Source of the DNA: Opeltia flavorubescens
Lineage: Eukaryota > Ascomycota > Lecanoromycetes > Teloschistales > Teloschistaceae
Reading direction: 5' to 3'
Assembly: GCA_000442125.1 (NCBI GenBank)
Contig: KE546980.1
Coordinates: 434,001-498,000, forward strand
DNA: 64,000 nucleotides
The notes beneath the pieces were generated by a model that had not been told where the DNA came from, did no database searches, and saw only the letters and a program-made list of their open reading frames with translations. Positions 24,121-34,203 of the stretch are shown here, in pieces; position 1 is the stretch's first letter; each line of letters starts with the position of its first letter. The translations under genes and the position numbers were made by a program.

Positions 24121-25017
24121 TCAGGGTCTCTGAGCCCTTCCATGTTGTTGCCATCGGTAGAATTCTTTCTTGTCAGGGGCGCCATCCTCAAGGCGCACGT
24201 GGTGAGCCCGAAAGTCGTCGACCAGCTTATCATCAACATGATTCGAGACTCCGTCTACGTAGCGGATCGCAGCTTCCCAAACCTCTGCTGGCGGGTTGCT
24301 GATCCCGAAGATGAATTTTACCCGCCGTGAGAGGTTGATGCTTGCGTCAAGGCCATCTTGAAGAAAGATACCCTTCTTATGAGGCTGTCCGACCACTCCG
24401 CAGTTGTTTGACGTGCAAGACGTTTTCGCCACTTTGCTTAGGTGCTTGCTGGGCCGACAAGGAGCGGTATGGTACTCAAAGAAATGATCTTTGGTGTCAA
24501 GATCGTGCCAGCTTGGCCGACCGTTAATGTTGTTGAAAGCTTGCACCACCGACGGTGGTGGGATGCTAGGAGCGAAGAAAGTATTGGCCATAGTGCTATT
24601 TGGGACTGCTTCAGGATGAATGAAGAGACCCTCCGAGTGTGGCCCTTTAATAGGACAACCAACCGCGATGCAAGGAATGTCCCTTCGTTCAACCAATACC
24701 GCAGCTTGTAAGAGCATGGAAATCCCGTCGCGGTCAGATGATGGCGATTTCGACTTAGCAACAGGTATAGTCGCTAGTCTATCCTCGGTTTCGTCCTCCT
24801 CAATTTTGATCACGTTGGTGGATTTTTTAGATTGCTTTTGCCAGGGAGCAAGGTAGTTTGTTGGTTGGCGCTGACGGAGATCATGTCCCTTCCAATCCTG
24901 ATTCGTGTCTCGAAGAATTTTGGGTGCTGGCTCTTCGGGCCAGTCAACATCCATAACGCTTGACAATTCGCTGTCGGAAGAGAGGTCCATTGCGTGTGAG
25001 TTGTTTTCCATAGTCAT
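24121..25017 (-). CDS. Hypothetical protein, 298 residues
   Basis: A single open exon from the ATG at 25017. I do not recognise the family. The N-terminus is acidic (DLSSDSELSSVMDVDWPEEP), followed by a basic linker (QKQSKKSTNVIKIEEDE). Two short Cys/His-containing segments may bind metal: CIAVGCPIKGPHSEGLFIH (about residues 113-131) and TSCTSNNCGVVGQPHKKG (about 200-217). They look like two versions of one motif: a Cys pair, then GxPxxKG or PIKGPHSEG, then a hydrophobic residue run. There is no signal peptide or membrane helix, so it is likely nuclear or cytosolic. Near the end another frame (24048-24239) reads plausibly as protein (MEGLRDPDELPDLIRRGLGY), so the true C-terminus is uncertain. 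Confidence 0.6.
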   Translation of the reverse strand: MTMENNSHAMDLSSDSELSSVMDVDWPEEPAPKILRDTNQDWKGHDLRQRQPTNYLAPWQKQSKKSTNVIKIEEDETEDRLATIPVAKSKSPSSDRDGISMLLQAAVLVERRDIPCIAVGCPIKGPHSEGLFIHPEAVPNSTMANTFFAPSIPPPSVVQAFNNINGRPSWHDLDTKDHFFEYHTAPCRPSKHLSKVAKTSCTSNNCGVVGQPHKKGIFLQDGLDASINLSRRVKFIFGISNPPAEVWEAAIRYVDGVSNHVDDKLVDDFRAHHVRLEDGAPDKKEFYRWQQHGRAQRP

Positions 25018-25816
25018 TTGGAGAGTAAGTTCTTCTCTGATCTGCTGCGGTCTTGAGTATAGATGATTCAGGTTGTTTTGGAAGATGATGGTCGGCGGAG
25101 GAGATGATTGATGAGTATGTCGAATTCGAGATGAGGGTGCTTGAACTTATATCCTCACTGATACGTCCTTGTTGAATTTCGAGAAGACAATGTCCTTCTT
25201 TCATCGCGTAAAAATCAAGTAATATCTTTGTTTTTCAGTGTCTATCTTTTCGTACAAAGCGTTTGTTCATGGCAAATTCTAAGCGTTACTATTCAGCCAA
25301 CGATAACAGTCTGATGGCGTGAGTGGACTTACCATATCAGCAAAACAATGGTGAATAACAAGGTGAGTACGGCAGGGGATGGGTTATCAACCTTCAGTAA
25401 GGGAGCAAAAGTGGTACAACTTCTCAAGTCTCAATTCAAATCGTCCATACAGTATGTATGCAAACAAAGATTGGAAACTTTCCACTGTTGATTTTCTTCC
25501 TTTATCTACAACATTTGAGTCGTGAATCTGTAAGCTAACAGCAGTCACGCTTGCAGTTGGAAAAGGGTGTAGTATACAGAGCTTGATAACGTGGATAGAC
25601 ATCAGCCACCATAAAGAGAGTAATTTTGACAGGATGAGGCCTTTAAAATTAACAAATTTTGACCCTGGCTTCAATCATGAGTCTCAAAGAAAACAAAATA
25701 GTGACCGAAAAGAGGGTAGGTTCATCCAAGTCGTACTTGATATTGCTAATGTTGGTTGGATCTCCTGTGGTCCATAGACGCAGCTAGCTGTGTACGGTTT
25801 CGAGGACGACTCTGAC
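25018..25816. other. Intergenic region
   Basis: Holds the promoter of the hypothetical minus-strand gene and the 3' end of the four-helix membrane protein. Small frames here are not supported. Confidence 0.4.
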
Positions 25817-26524
25817 TTAGGCTCCATCGGCGTCGTCGTCGTACTCATGAGCCGCAAGCAGTGACTCGGTTGCTTCGTCCTTTGATCCTGAATCGCCCCT
25901 GTGCCATTTGCGATGGCAATCAGGGCAAGTTACATCAGAACTTTGCTCTTTCCCGATCGGTAATGCTCGAACGATAATCAATAGGGCGATACAAAGATGC
26001 ATGGTACTATCATCATTCAATCAGCCAAAAAGAGTCCTCCTCAGCTGGAGGCATCGAGGTCCGACTTACGCACAAACAATCCACGGGACAGAGTTGTACG
26101 TATACATCATTGTCTTATCGGACCCAGCATAATTCCAGCCGCCGTCAAGGCCGTTTATCACCACTCCATTGGCAATGGAGAAGGCAAGGAAGACAAAGAA
26201 GAAGCCAAGATCGACTATCATTACGATGACATGATGTAGCTCTTTCTTCCACAACACAATCTCTACGATATTCCAAATGAAGGAAAGTAGAAGCTTCGGC
26301 TTTTGTGAGTGATTAAGAAGTCGATTGGTGTGGATTTGACTCACAGGCAAGAATGCAACTGCATCCACTGCCACCATTGGGCGATGCTTACTACGAGCCT
26401 GTGAAGCTGCGACAATAGTCGAGAAGATGTTGAGGAAGAGACCACAGGCGGCAGAGCCAATGGCGACTTTGCGGAGAGTCCGCTGGATCCGCTTGGACTT
26501 TGATTCTGTCGAATTTGGAGCCAT
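25817..26524 (-). CDS. Four-helix membrane protein of unknown function
   Basis: Exons 26524-26345, 26299-26070 and 26006-25817 give 199 residues; the first intron (45 bases) is in frame without a stop, so a 214-residue form is also possible. Four hydrophobic segments are seen: VAIGSAACGLFLNIFSTIVAA, LLLSFIWNIVEIVLW, VIVMIVDLGFFFVFLAFSIA and WIVCATMHLCIALLIIVRAL. The tail is hydrophilic and has two Cys-x2-Cys-like residues (TCPDCHRKW) before an acidic end. The plan resembles MARVEL-like four-helix proteins common in fungi, but no signature confirms it. The ATG at 26524 is the first that keeps helix one intact. Confidence 0.62.
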
Positions 26525-28484
26525 GTTGCCTGTATGCAAGGACTTTCTTCAAAGTATTCGGGGTCGTTAATCAACTGTTGAGATCGCTTCTTTACTTTCA
26601 GGTAATAACAGTCCAACAGCACGAAATCGTGGAGGTAGAGATCTGAAGCGGCTCATGGTAACATCTTATTCGTCCCGCATGCACAGCCTTGTTGCCTACA
26701 CAACCAACATTGTGACGCGTAATCAGTGCGCACTGCATGATGATCTTGAACCACTCGGAAATAGACGCTACTCCAGCAACGGGCAAGGTCTTTCTTCAAT
26801 GAATCCACGATTGGTTGGCTCTTGAACCCTGATTCACCTACAAATTTTCGCTGCTTGAACTCATCATCCTTTCTCGATCTGATGAGGATGGAGGCACGCT
26901 GCAGAGGTATCTATGAAAATGTTTGGTCGGGCTCGTATTACCAGGACTTAGCACAGCAACTTTTAGGAAGAGTTAGTGCACATCAGCAAGGGAAATAAGG
27001 GTGAAGGAACACCCTTGTCAATTACCACGGTGTCGTCGTATCCTTCAATCTTTTGTGTCAGCAAATTCCAAATGTCCCAAGTGATTCAATATCATCTCTT
27101 GTGTTATCAGTGCGAATTTTCTATTTTTCTCCCGACGAATAACACCTTGTCTATTATATGGGTAAAGTATTTGCAAGATCGAGATATCATATAGATTGCC
27201 GCATTCCTTTAAGTCTAGTATGGTCTTGTCCCGTTTCTGGCCAGCTGTTCGAGTATCGTAGAGCTTTCCATAGTCCATTGATGACCAGGAACTACACTCT
27301 CCCACATCCTCCGTCTCGATTTCAGAGTGACCAAAAAGCTTTTGTAAACCTTTCGTTTCAGAAAGTTCTTGGCGTGGAAACAAAGGACTTACTTCATACA
27401 GCTGTGCCGGGCATAATCTTGAAATGCCAGGCTTTGATGGGCGCCTCAACTCCGCTTCCGGCTTTGCGTTGGTTTCACAAGATGGTATTATGGCGGCGAT
27501 GCTGCATCTACAAGCGGGTAGACGAGTAATTACTCAGATGAACTTTTTACCCATGGTCTTTGTTGGATGATGCGCCGATGGTGGCAGATGCTAGTGTGAT
27601 CTCTCGGAGATTGGTTGCCCATAGATGCTGCTTTGGATCTTTCTTCTCTCTTCCCTCCCTTTCCAACAGTCGAAACACAAAAAGGTTTAAACACATATAT
27701 CTTATAAGATGAGAGGCAACCTATTCATCAATGAGTGAGATCACATCAGTGAGTCCAGAGTGTCAATTTCCAGCCCCCTTCAAATCCAAGATAGTCGAAA
27801 AGGGTAAAGCTTACACACCAGTAATACAACATGGGTCTTTCCAACACGACCGCCAAAACGAATTTTTCGGGGACAACCTAGAAACCTCCATCACCACTAG
27901 AATCTCCTTCAAGAATCATCCAGAATACAACATAACTATCTCTTTCCCCATGCATGAAACATAAAACTCATCCAGCCGATTTGCAATCTCACAAGTGCGC
28001 CCCTAATGACAGACTGATATATCCAAACCTTTACCCATGTACGGATCCTCGTTTATATTTTTTAGGTCTTGGATGGAGCTGATTTACGGGGAGCCCATCT
28101 TTGTTTTTAAATTGGCCAATTAGTGGGTTTGTGGACGAGGAAGGGATAAAGAAGTGCCGGAGACGATTACGCTAGAGGTTAAAAAAGGCATCGAGAAAGG
28201 TCCTTTCCATGGATGTTGTGGGTCGGGGTTTGTCATGGGCGAAGAGAGGAAAAGGATCGCGATGATATTTGCGCGATTGTTTAATGGCTGAAGGGGAGGG
28301 GGGAGAGACTGAGGTATATGATCACTGGATGTCTGAAACATGTAGGATGACAAGAAGATCGGAACGAAATCGTCTTAGCGTCGACCTAACCTCGTGCCAA
28401 AGATGGTATTGAATTTTAAGAAAGCAATCCTAGCGTTAATGCGTCAGTATACTTATCCATATTCTACCCATATCCTTTTGTCGC
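26525..28484. other. Gene-poor stretch of about 2 kb
   Basis: No supported gene. Overlapping frames on opposite strands at 27045-27449 and 27158-27529 and a 77-codon frame at 27731-27964 show no domain, signal peptide or splice partner. A non-coding RNA or species-specific gene cannot be excluded. Confidence 0.35.
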
Positions 28485-29641
28485 TCATGCACCAATCTCG
28501 GTCCTTACATTACACACATATCCCTTGGCTTCCGGACAAACGTCCGTCCGATTCAACTGCTTATCCTGAGGACCAGTAGGCCCGTTGGCAAACCTCGCCG
28601 TAGCATCAATGCCCAGGATTTTATGCTGCCTAGGATCACTATCTGGATACTGCTGGTCTCCCCACCTACCCACGAACCTTAGCCAGGCAGTCGGATACGA
28701 AGGATCGTAAGCAGAGAAAGCGTTGCTATTCGCATCAAAGCTGTAATAGTAAACGCTGAGTGTTGGATCCCACAGCGTGCCTTGGTCTGTATAATCAGTG
28801 AGAATTCCTTGTCCTGGAAGGTTAACGTTTGGAATGGTGTGGTCGTGCGTCCCACTGGTGGCATATACGGCGTGGGAGCCATTGCCTGAATACGCGACGG
28901 GTCGGACTCCTTGCTTCTCGAGGCAGTCGTAGGTGAAGGCCTCGCCGAACCCGTGCTGGCTATACCATACTTGTGTAGGCGTCCCATTCGCGAAACGGAT
29001 CATATTATGTTCCCAATCCTGGGACACATCAGCGAGCGCGTAATCTTTCGAGGCAAGGAGACTTACTCCCACGTGTTCGTCGACGTCAGAGTCCAGGAGT
29101 CTTCCTCCCCAATTATAGGCGTTGAAATACATGTAGAAAGCGTCTACGTTACCCTGGCCACGGTCATTGACGATGATTGCAGCACTGATAGCGCCATTTG
29201 TTTGGTGAGATTCGTCTGGTTTCACCCCATTCAACCAGGGAGGAAGCTGAACGATATCGTCGACCGATGTGAGGTAGACGTCTGTTCCATTATTTGCATT
29301 TAGTGAATCTAGGTTATCGAGAGTGAGAGGTGTTGGATAACCCTCGACAGCTTTAAAATCGATTTTAGGCTTGGTATGGGCTAGTTGAGCTCCTATGTCA
29401 CTGGGAAAATATTTCTCCTCGGAATGCTGCCATACCAATGGAGCTGTGGAAGAATCAACGAACGTACATTTGACCGGGCTTGGAGAAAATTGGACTCGAA
29501 ACACTTACCGTATGCCTTTACGTAGTCCGGTACGGTAGTCCCCTGGCGCTCCTTGAGCTCAGAAAGTAGCGGAGAAGCTAACACATGTTGGGAAGCAAGA
29601 GAAATTTGTAGCAAAGCGAGAAATCTAGAGCGAAATGCCAT
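28485..29641 (-). CDS. Secreted Vps62-like protein (DUF946 family)
   Basis: Three exons, 29641-29509, 29443-29067 and 29018-28485, give 347 residues. The start is a signal peptide (MAFRSRFLALLQISLASQHVLA), then APLVWQHSEEKYFPSDIGAQL, the typical opening of the Vps62/DUF946 domain. Further signatures are DAFYMYFNAYNWGG, HVGDWEHNMIRFANGTPTQV and SQHGFGEAF, then SGNGSHAVYATSGTHDH. Yeast Vps62 has been tied to vacuolar sorting, but most fungal homologues are extracellular and their role is not known. The second intron (48 bases) is in frame with no stop; its removal restores the conserved HVGDWEHN run, so it is real. A neighbouring leader has TATA-like repeats at 29715-29730. Confidence 0.88.
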
Positions 29642-31072
29642 GACTTAGAAACGAAGACAGGAGGCCTGGTTTAGATTTTTGAGCAGCATACATGACGAAC
29701 AAAGATACAGGTCGTATATATTCATACTTCATACTCAGTGTTGTAGCTTGTGCCGGACCAAATACCAATCATGGAAAAAGACAACAGACAGGGATGAAAC
29801 CAAAAAAAAGCGGCGGATAATGTGCGGTCCGCGGGCGGATCGGAGAGAACAATGAAAGGAGATGCAAGTCCGTCATGATCGATACAGACCATATATACGT
29901 TACCTCGGTCACATCAGACGATACATATCATTCAGTGTCGACACCTGAATGACTTGCATTGAGGTGGGTGAGGAGGAAGGAACGTGGGCCGTCCCGCGTA
30001 CGGTGATTGGCTCTATGACAGCCATACATTCAAGTGCCAAGAAGCGCTCTGGTCAAAATGTACCATTACCGGTGCTCTGTCATAAGCAAAGCCAATAGCT
30101 TCATAGCTCTATTTTAGGGGTCTTCCTTCAACCGATGTGATTCTGGACTTGGAAATAAACAGACGACAAGCAGCTGAAACACTCCGACATGGTGACATCA
30201 CGCATGCTTTTTTTGCGACGTTGACTTCCGTGCCAATGTGATGTTTGACTCGGAGCAATCGATCCTACTCTGGTCTTCTTAGATAAGGCACCAGGCAAAA
30301 TAGAATCATTGATGGAAGAAGAAAGGAACGAGAGTTTTGTGGTTGATGTAAAGTAGAACGGTATCACTGGTGGGTGTCAAGCTAGTCACCATGCTATTCA
30401 CGGTTAGCCGTAGCGGATAGGCTAACCATAAAGAGTCTCGAGAGGGTGCAGAACCATGTACATTTTGTCATAGAGGAACTCTTCGAGTCATTTGACCAAG
30501 AACAATTAGACGTCAACGTTAAGAACGATGGTCCCACATCCGTCATTGATTGCAATTGCCCTCTGGATTTAATTCCTACCTTATAATTGCCACCAACAAT
30601 CCAAAACAGTAGAAGGTGCTTTGCTAACCTCGACGAGCTTGGCTCCATCCGAGTAGTTTTCAGGACTGTTGGCCAGATATTTGCATCCTGGATAATTCGC
30701 AATCGTATGGAGAAATGCAATAACAAGTACCTCCACTTATCAGCTTGTCAGCTTGTCAGCCTCTGAGCGTTGACCAGATGCTCGACCATGGTACCATGCG
30801 TTAAATTTAGATGTTGACCAAGAACGACCATGGTGAAGGCCTAAGAGGCTCTCGACGCTTGTAGGACCTTACTTGGATTGCGCGCATTCTTCCGTCGGTT
30901 GGCAAAAGCCTGGCATCTGAAGTAGGACGTACTGATCTTTCTTCCAATGTTTCTCCCAATACTTCTTATCAATGGTGATACCCAACCTCATTCCAACTTC
31001 GCTTCGCTCCAGACGGACGTTCAAGCTTTTCTTAGAACTGTTGATGTCCAAAGGATTTTTGTAGCCATCAAA
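29642..31072. other. Intergenic region of about 1.4 kb
   Basis: Contains the promoter of the Vps62-like gene and of the small secreted protein. A short repeated CAGCTTGTCAGCTTGTCAGC lies near 30740. Frames at 30128-30367, 30394-30726 and 30869-31231 (minus) are not supported. Confidence 0.35.
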
Positions 31073-31503
31073 ATGCAGATCTTGTTCATCTATGTGTTGT
31101 TGTCCCTGTGCTTCTTTCGTGGCCAAACAGGATTGAGTCCATTGGTGTCCAAAGAGATGAACGTGTCTGAAGTCAACAGTACGGCTCTTCCCTCGTGCAC
31201 AATGTTGCGTAGAGCAATCGCTAATATCCAAGAAAAGGCTTCAACTTGACCTCCCGCGAGAAAGCACCGCAAGGATGCACCTTTGCCGGGACAGCACCTG
31301 TTTGCATGCCCACCAAATGCCCTAAAGGATACATGTTGCAGGGTCACGACTCATGCGGTACGGGGGCATGCTGCTTGTACGGACGGAAATGGCTCTGCTG
31401 CAAACCACCTCCTGCGATGCCAAACACTCCACATCCACCACCAGATAACCCGCCTAAGCCAACCTCGACTCCAGAGATAAGCTTCCGTCGCATGCGACCA
31501 TAG
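31073..31503 (+). CDS. Small secreted cysteine-rich protein with a GTAPxC-type domain
   Basis: Two exons, 31073-31178 and 31238-31503, join in phase to 123 residues (donor GTACGG, branch-like GCTAAT, acceptor AAAAG). The N-terminus is a signal peptide (MQILFIYVLLSLCFFRGQTG). The mature part has a seven-cysteine module: GCTFAGTAPVCMPTKCPKGY, then SCGTGACCLYGRKWLCCKPP. This resembles a fungal and plant module of the form GCxxxGTAPxCxxxCPxGY...GxKxxCC, known from secreted proteins of unknown role. A proline-rich tail (PPPAMPNTPHPPPDNPPKP) ends it. Size, secretion and cysteines suit an effector or cell-wall protein. The intron is a proposal; the match of phase across it is the main support. Confidence 0.5.
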
Positions 31504-32118
31504 GCATGGTGAAGGCCTTTATATGAGAGATGTCTCACAAGCCAAGATTGAGCAAGTCCAGGATGCTTGAGGACCAAGGCTTGAATTCAAGGCCTGTGGT
31601 TGCGATGACTCGTGCTCTTGTTGCCAGTGTTTTTCACGTCTCGTGTGGCCCGAGCTGCAGACCTACCTTTAGCGCGATTCACGTTGATAATTTTGCAAGG
31701 CCAGGAAATTTGTTTCGGACGCGTTGTTAGACTACATAATCTAGAAGTCGCGAAAAGAATGTCGCTTTGTTTTCACTCTGGATCATGGTGGGGGCATATT
31801 GAGTCGAAATTTAATAAGAGACTTCTCGAAGGAGCTTACGACATAATACAAGCAACATGGACTTTCAAGTCAGACAAAATTATTGGAAATCAAATGCTGA
31901 GTAAGCCTCATTGTGCCCTGCCAAGCATCTAGATCGGCTTAGCGCCACGAAGATCGCCATTACCCCTGAGCGCGAAGACAATCGCTTTGTTCTCCCAGTT
32001 CTATTCCACGTTGATCTCACCAGTAATGTAATCCCAATACCCAATAATTTCCTTACAATAATCTCATATTACAAAACCTCCACTCTGTTCGTTTGAATGA
32101 AAAAAGGCAGAAGAAACA
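31504..32118. other. Intergenic region
   Basis: Holds the 3' end of the small secreted protein gene and the promoter of the 575-residue protein. No other signal is seen. Confidence 0.4.
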
Positions 32119-33846
32119 ATGGCGGATGCATCAAATATAATAACCTACATCGGCATCCCCCTCGCCGTCCTCGGCGTCCTCCCCATCTTCTATACCTTCA
32201 CAAACTCATTCTTCACCTTACGAAACATAAAGCGCTCTCTCCGCAGATGCGACCTCGAAGCAACCACCCGTGGCAGTTACATGGGCGGCGTAATCGAGGT
32301 TTCCCTGCCCAGATTCAGCATCACGCCTCTAGACCGTACAGAGGATGAGTATTGGACGCAGAGCGTCAAGCCTTCGTTGTTGAAAGGCGGGTCATGGAGT
32401 ATTTTCAACTGGAACCAATTGATCACCGGGCATGCTATGCAAAGGGTGCAGTATTCCAGCGACTTGAGGGTACCGCAAGCGGAAGTTGATTTGGAAGAAT
32501 TGTTTGACTTTCTGCTTGATAGGGGAGCGGTGCCGGATGCGAAAGGTATCCATATGCTGCGCGTATCTGGACTGTGGACGCCGACGGGTACCTGCCTCAT
32601 GCTTTCCCCAGACTCTTCCCAAACAGCACTTCGGGTCTCGATGCCCGATGATTCCGATGGGATACTATCGCTGGCGCTGCAGTGGAAGCAAGACTGGAAT
32701 AGGCGGGACCATTCCTCTCTCCCACCGGGCTGGATGCGGCTTACCCTACCTCCAAAACCTGTAGTCGAAGCCGACAAACTCCTAGACGACCATGAGAAAG
32801 TAATCACGCCCACTATCCAAGCAGACCCGAACGGCAAGCTCACCTCCGAAAAGCGAAAACAATCAAATCCAGACCCCCCTTCCTACACCCCCTCCCCAAC
32901 CTCCATCCGCTTCCACCTCTCCTCCCTCCCCACCCACCCATTCATCCAGATAAAATCCCCCACCTACGAACACAACCACATACCCCTAAACCCTGCCCCC
33001 ATCCCCCTAGGCTCCCACCCAGACTGCACAATCCCCTGGCTCGGCCCCTTATCCCTAACCCTATCCCTCTCCCACCCCACCCCAACCACATTCCTGACCC
33101 TCCCCCCATTCCTCCACACCCTCGCCTCCTCCTCCTCAATCCCCTGCGGCGTCCTCGTCTACGCAAATCTCCTCTCCCCCAACGACGCCCCAGAATGGGA
33201 AACCATCTACCCGCCCAACGAGCAAGCGCACGCACACCACGAGAATTTCATAGCACGTCAGCAAGCCATAGCCAGAGAGCGTCTGTTGCCAGAAGCGCAA
33301 AGAGGACAAGCGTCAAGATTACGACAATCGGAGGAACTAACAGCCATGAACATGCGTGCAGCGAGGGAATCACGGGAGAGGCAGGAGCGAGAGGATAAGC
33401 GGGAAAGGGAAGCAATAACAAGTCAGAGAATGGAGGTAGGAGTCGTCATGAACGCAGCTTTGGGAGTATTAGAGGCCGATGGAGCTCTAGTGCCTGCACA
33501 AGCGGATAAAGAAACTGATTTAGAAGCGAAAGATACCTGCCAACTTGCTGTTGAGCGCTTGCTCGTGGGTATCTACCGGGCCACTGCCGGCATCGAATTC
33601 CACGACCACGAATGGGCCTTTGACGCTTGTAGAATGTTAGAGCGGTGGCGAGATTGGAACTCGAGAGGCGGTATGAATAGGGAGGACCTGTACGCCATCT
33701 TGAAGGATAGGAAGGCTTTCTGCTGGGCGGCCGTCGCGGTGGGGCTGATTACTAGAGTGTGTGAGAAAGAAAAGACGGATGGAGGAGGTCTATGGGGTGA
33801 CGTGAGGGAGTGCCTCCGCGTGTGGAAGAAGGTGCGGTTGGGATGA
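32119..33846 (+). CDS. Membrane-anchored protein of unknown function, 575 residues
   Basis: One uninterrupted frame from the ATG at 32119. A single hydrophobic segment lies at the N-terminus (ITYIGIPLAVLGVLPIFYTF), followed by a basic stretch (RNIKRSLRRCD), which suggests a type III or signal-anchored membrane protein. The central part (about 80-230) is globular: EYWTQSVKPSLLKGGSWSIF, RVSGLWTPTGTCLMLSPDSS and SLPPGWMRLTLP. A proline- and serine-rich section follows, then a highly charged coiled coil near 395-435 (RESRERQEREDKREREA) and a helical C-terminus (ACRMLERWRDWNSRGGMNRE). It looks like a conserved fungal family without known role; I cannot name it. Codon use is strikingly C-rich at 32870-33190. 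Confidence 0.78.
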   Translation: MADASNIITYIGIPLAVLGVLPIFYTFTNSFFTLRNIKRSLRRCDLEATTRGSYMGGVIEVSLPRFSITPLDRTEDEYWTQSVKPSLLKGGSWSIFNWNQLITGHAMQRVQYSSDLRVPQAEVDLEELFDFLLDRGAVPDAKGIHMLRVSGLWTPTGTCLMLSPDSSQTALRVSMPDDSDGILSLALQWKQDWNRRDHSSLPPGWMRLTLPPKPVVEADKLLDDHEKVITPTIQADPNGKLTSEKRKQSNPDPPSYTPSPTSIRFHLSSLPTHPFIQIKSPTYEHNHIPLNPAPIPLGSHPDCTIPWLGPLSLTLSLSHPTPTTFLTLPPFLHTLASSSSIPCGVLVYANLLSPNDAPEWETIYPPNEQAHAHHENFIARQQAIARERLLPEAQRGQASRLRQSEELTAMNMRAARESRERQEREDKREREAITSQRMEVGVVMNAALGVLEADGALVPAQADKETDLEAKDTCQLAVERLLVGIYRATAGIEFHDHEWAFDACRMLERWRDWNSRGGMNREDLYAILKDRKAFCWAAVAVGLITRVCEKEKTDGGGLWGDVRECLRVWKKVRLG

Positions 33847-34203
33847 GAAGATGCTGTAGCCAAAATGGATCGTCTTCTGTTCTACTTGAGCCTACAACTC
33901 AGAAGGCACTCTCTCACCATCGCTCTATCCTTGTAGGATGAGAAGACCTTTCCTCCGTTCTCACCAATTGATTCGATTGCAAAAACTTCGCACCAAGATG
34001 GCAAGATCCAGTCAAAAAAAGATAAGCGAACGATGCTCCACGTAGAAGCATGGTCGGCCGGAAGCACCCAGTGCTGATCAAAAGATTGTGATGTATTTGA
34101 TTGATGGCTACACTATCGGATGACATTGAGCAACGAAGCAAATGCACAACAAAATGCAGGCCGTTATAATCTTGCTCGTCAATGTGTCAATCAAAAATTC
34201 CAA
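33847..34203. other. Intergenic region between convergent genes
   Basis: Shared 3' region of the 575-residue protein gene and the GMC oxidoreductase gene. Nothing else seen. Confidence 0.45.

Noticed and set aside
27045-27529. Two overlapping frames on opposite strands (134 and 123 codons)
   Set aside because: Neither shows a family motif; one may be the shadow of the other, and neither could be joined to further exons.
27731-27964. 77-codon frame with an ATG
   Set aside because: Composition is protein-like, but there is no signal peptide, motif or neighbour to support it.
30869-31347. Minus-strand frames overlapping the small secreted protein
   Set aside because: The plus-strand model has a signal peptide and a cysteine module; these frames have neither.
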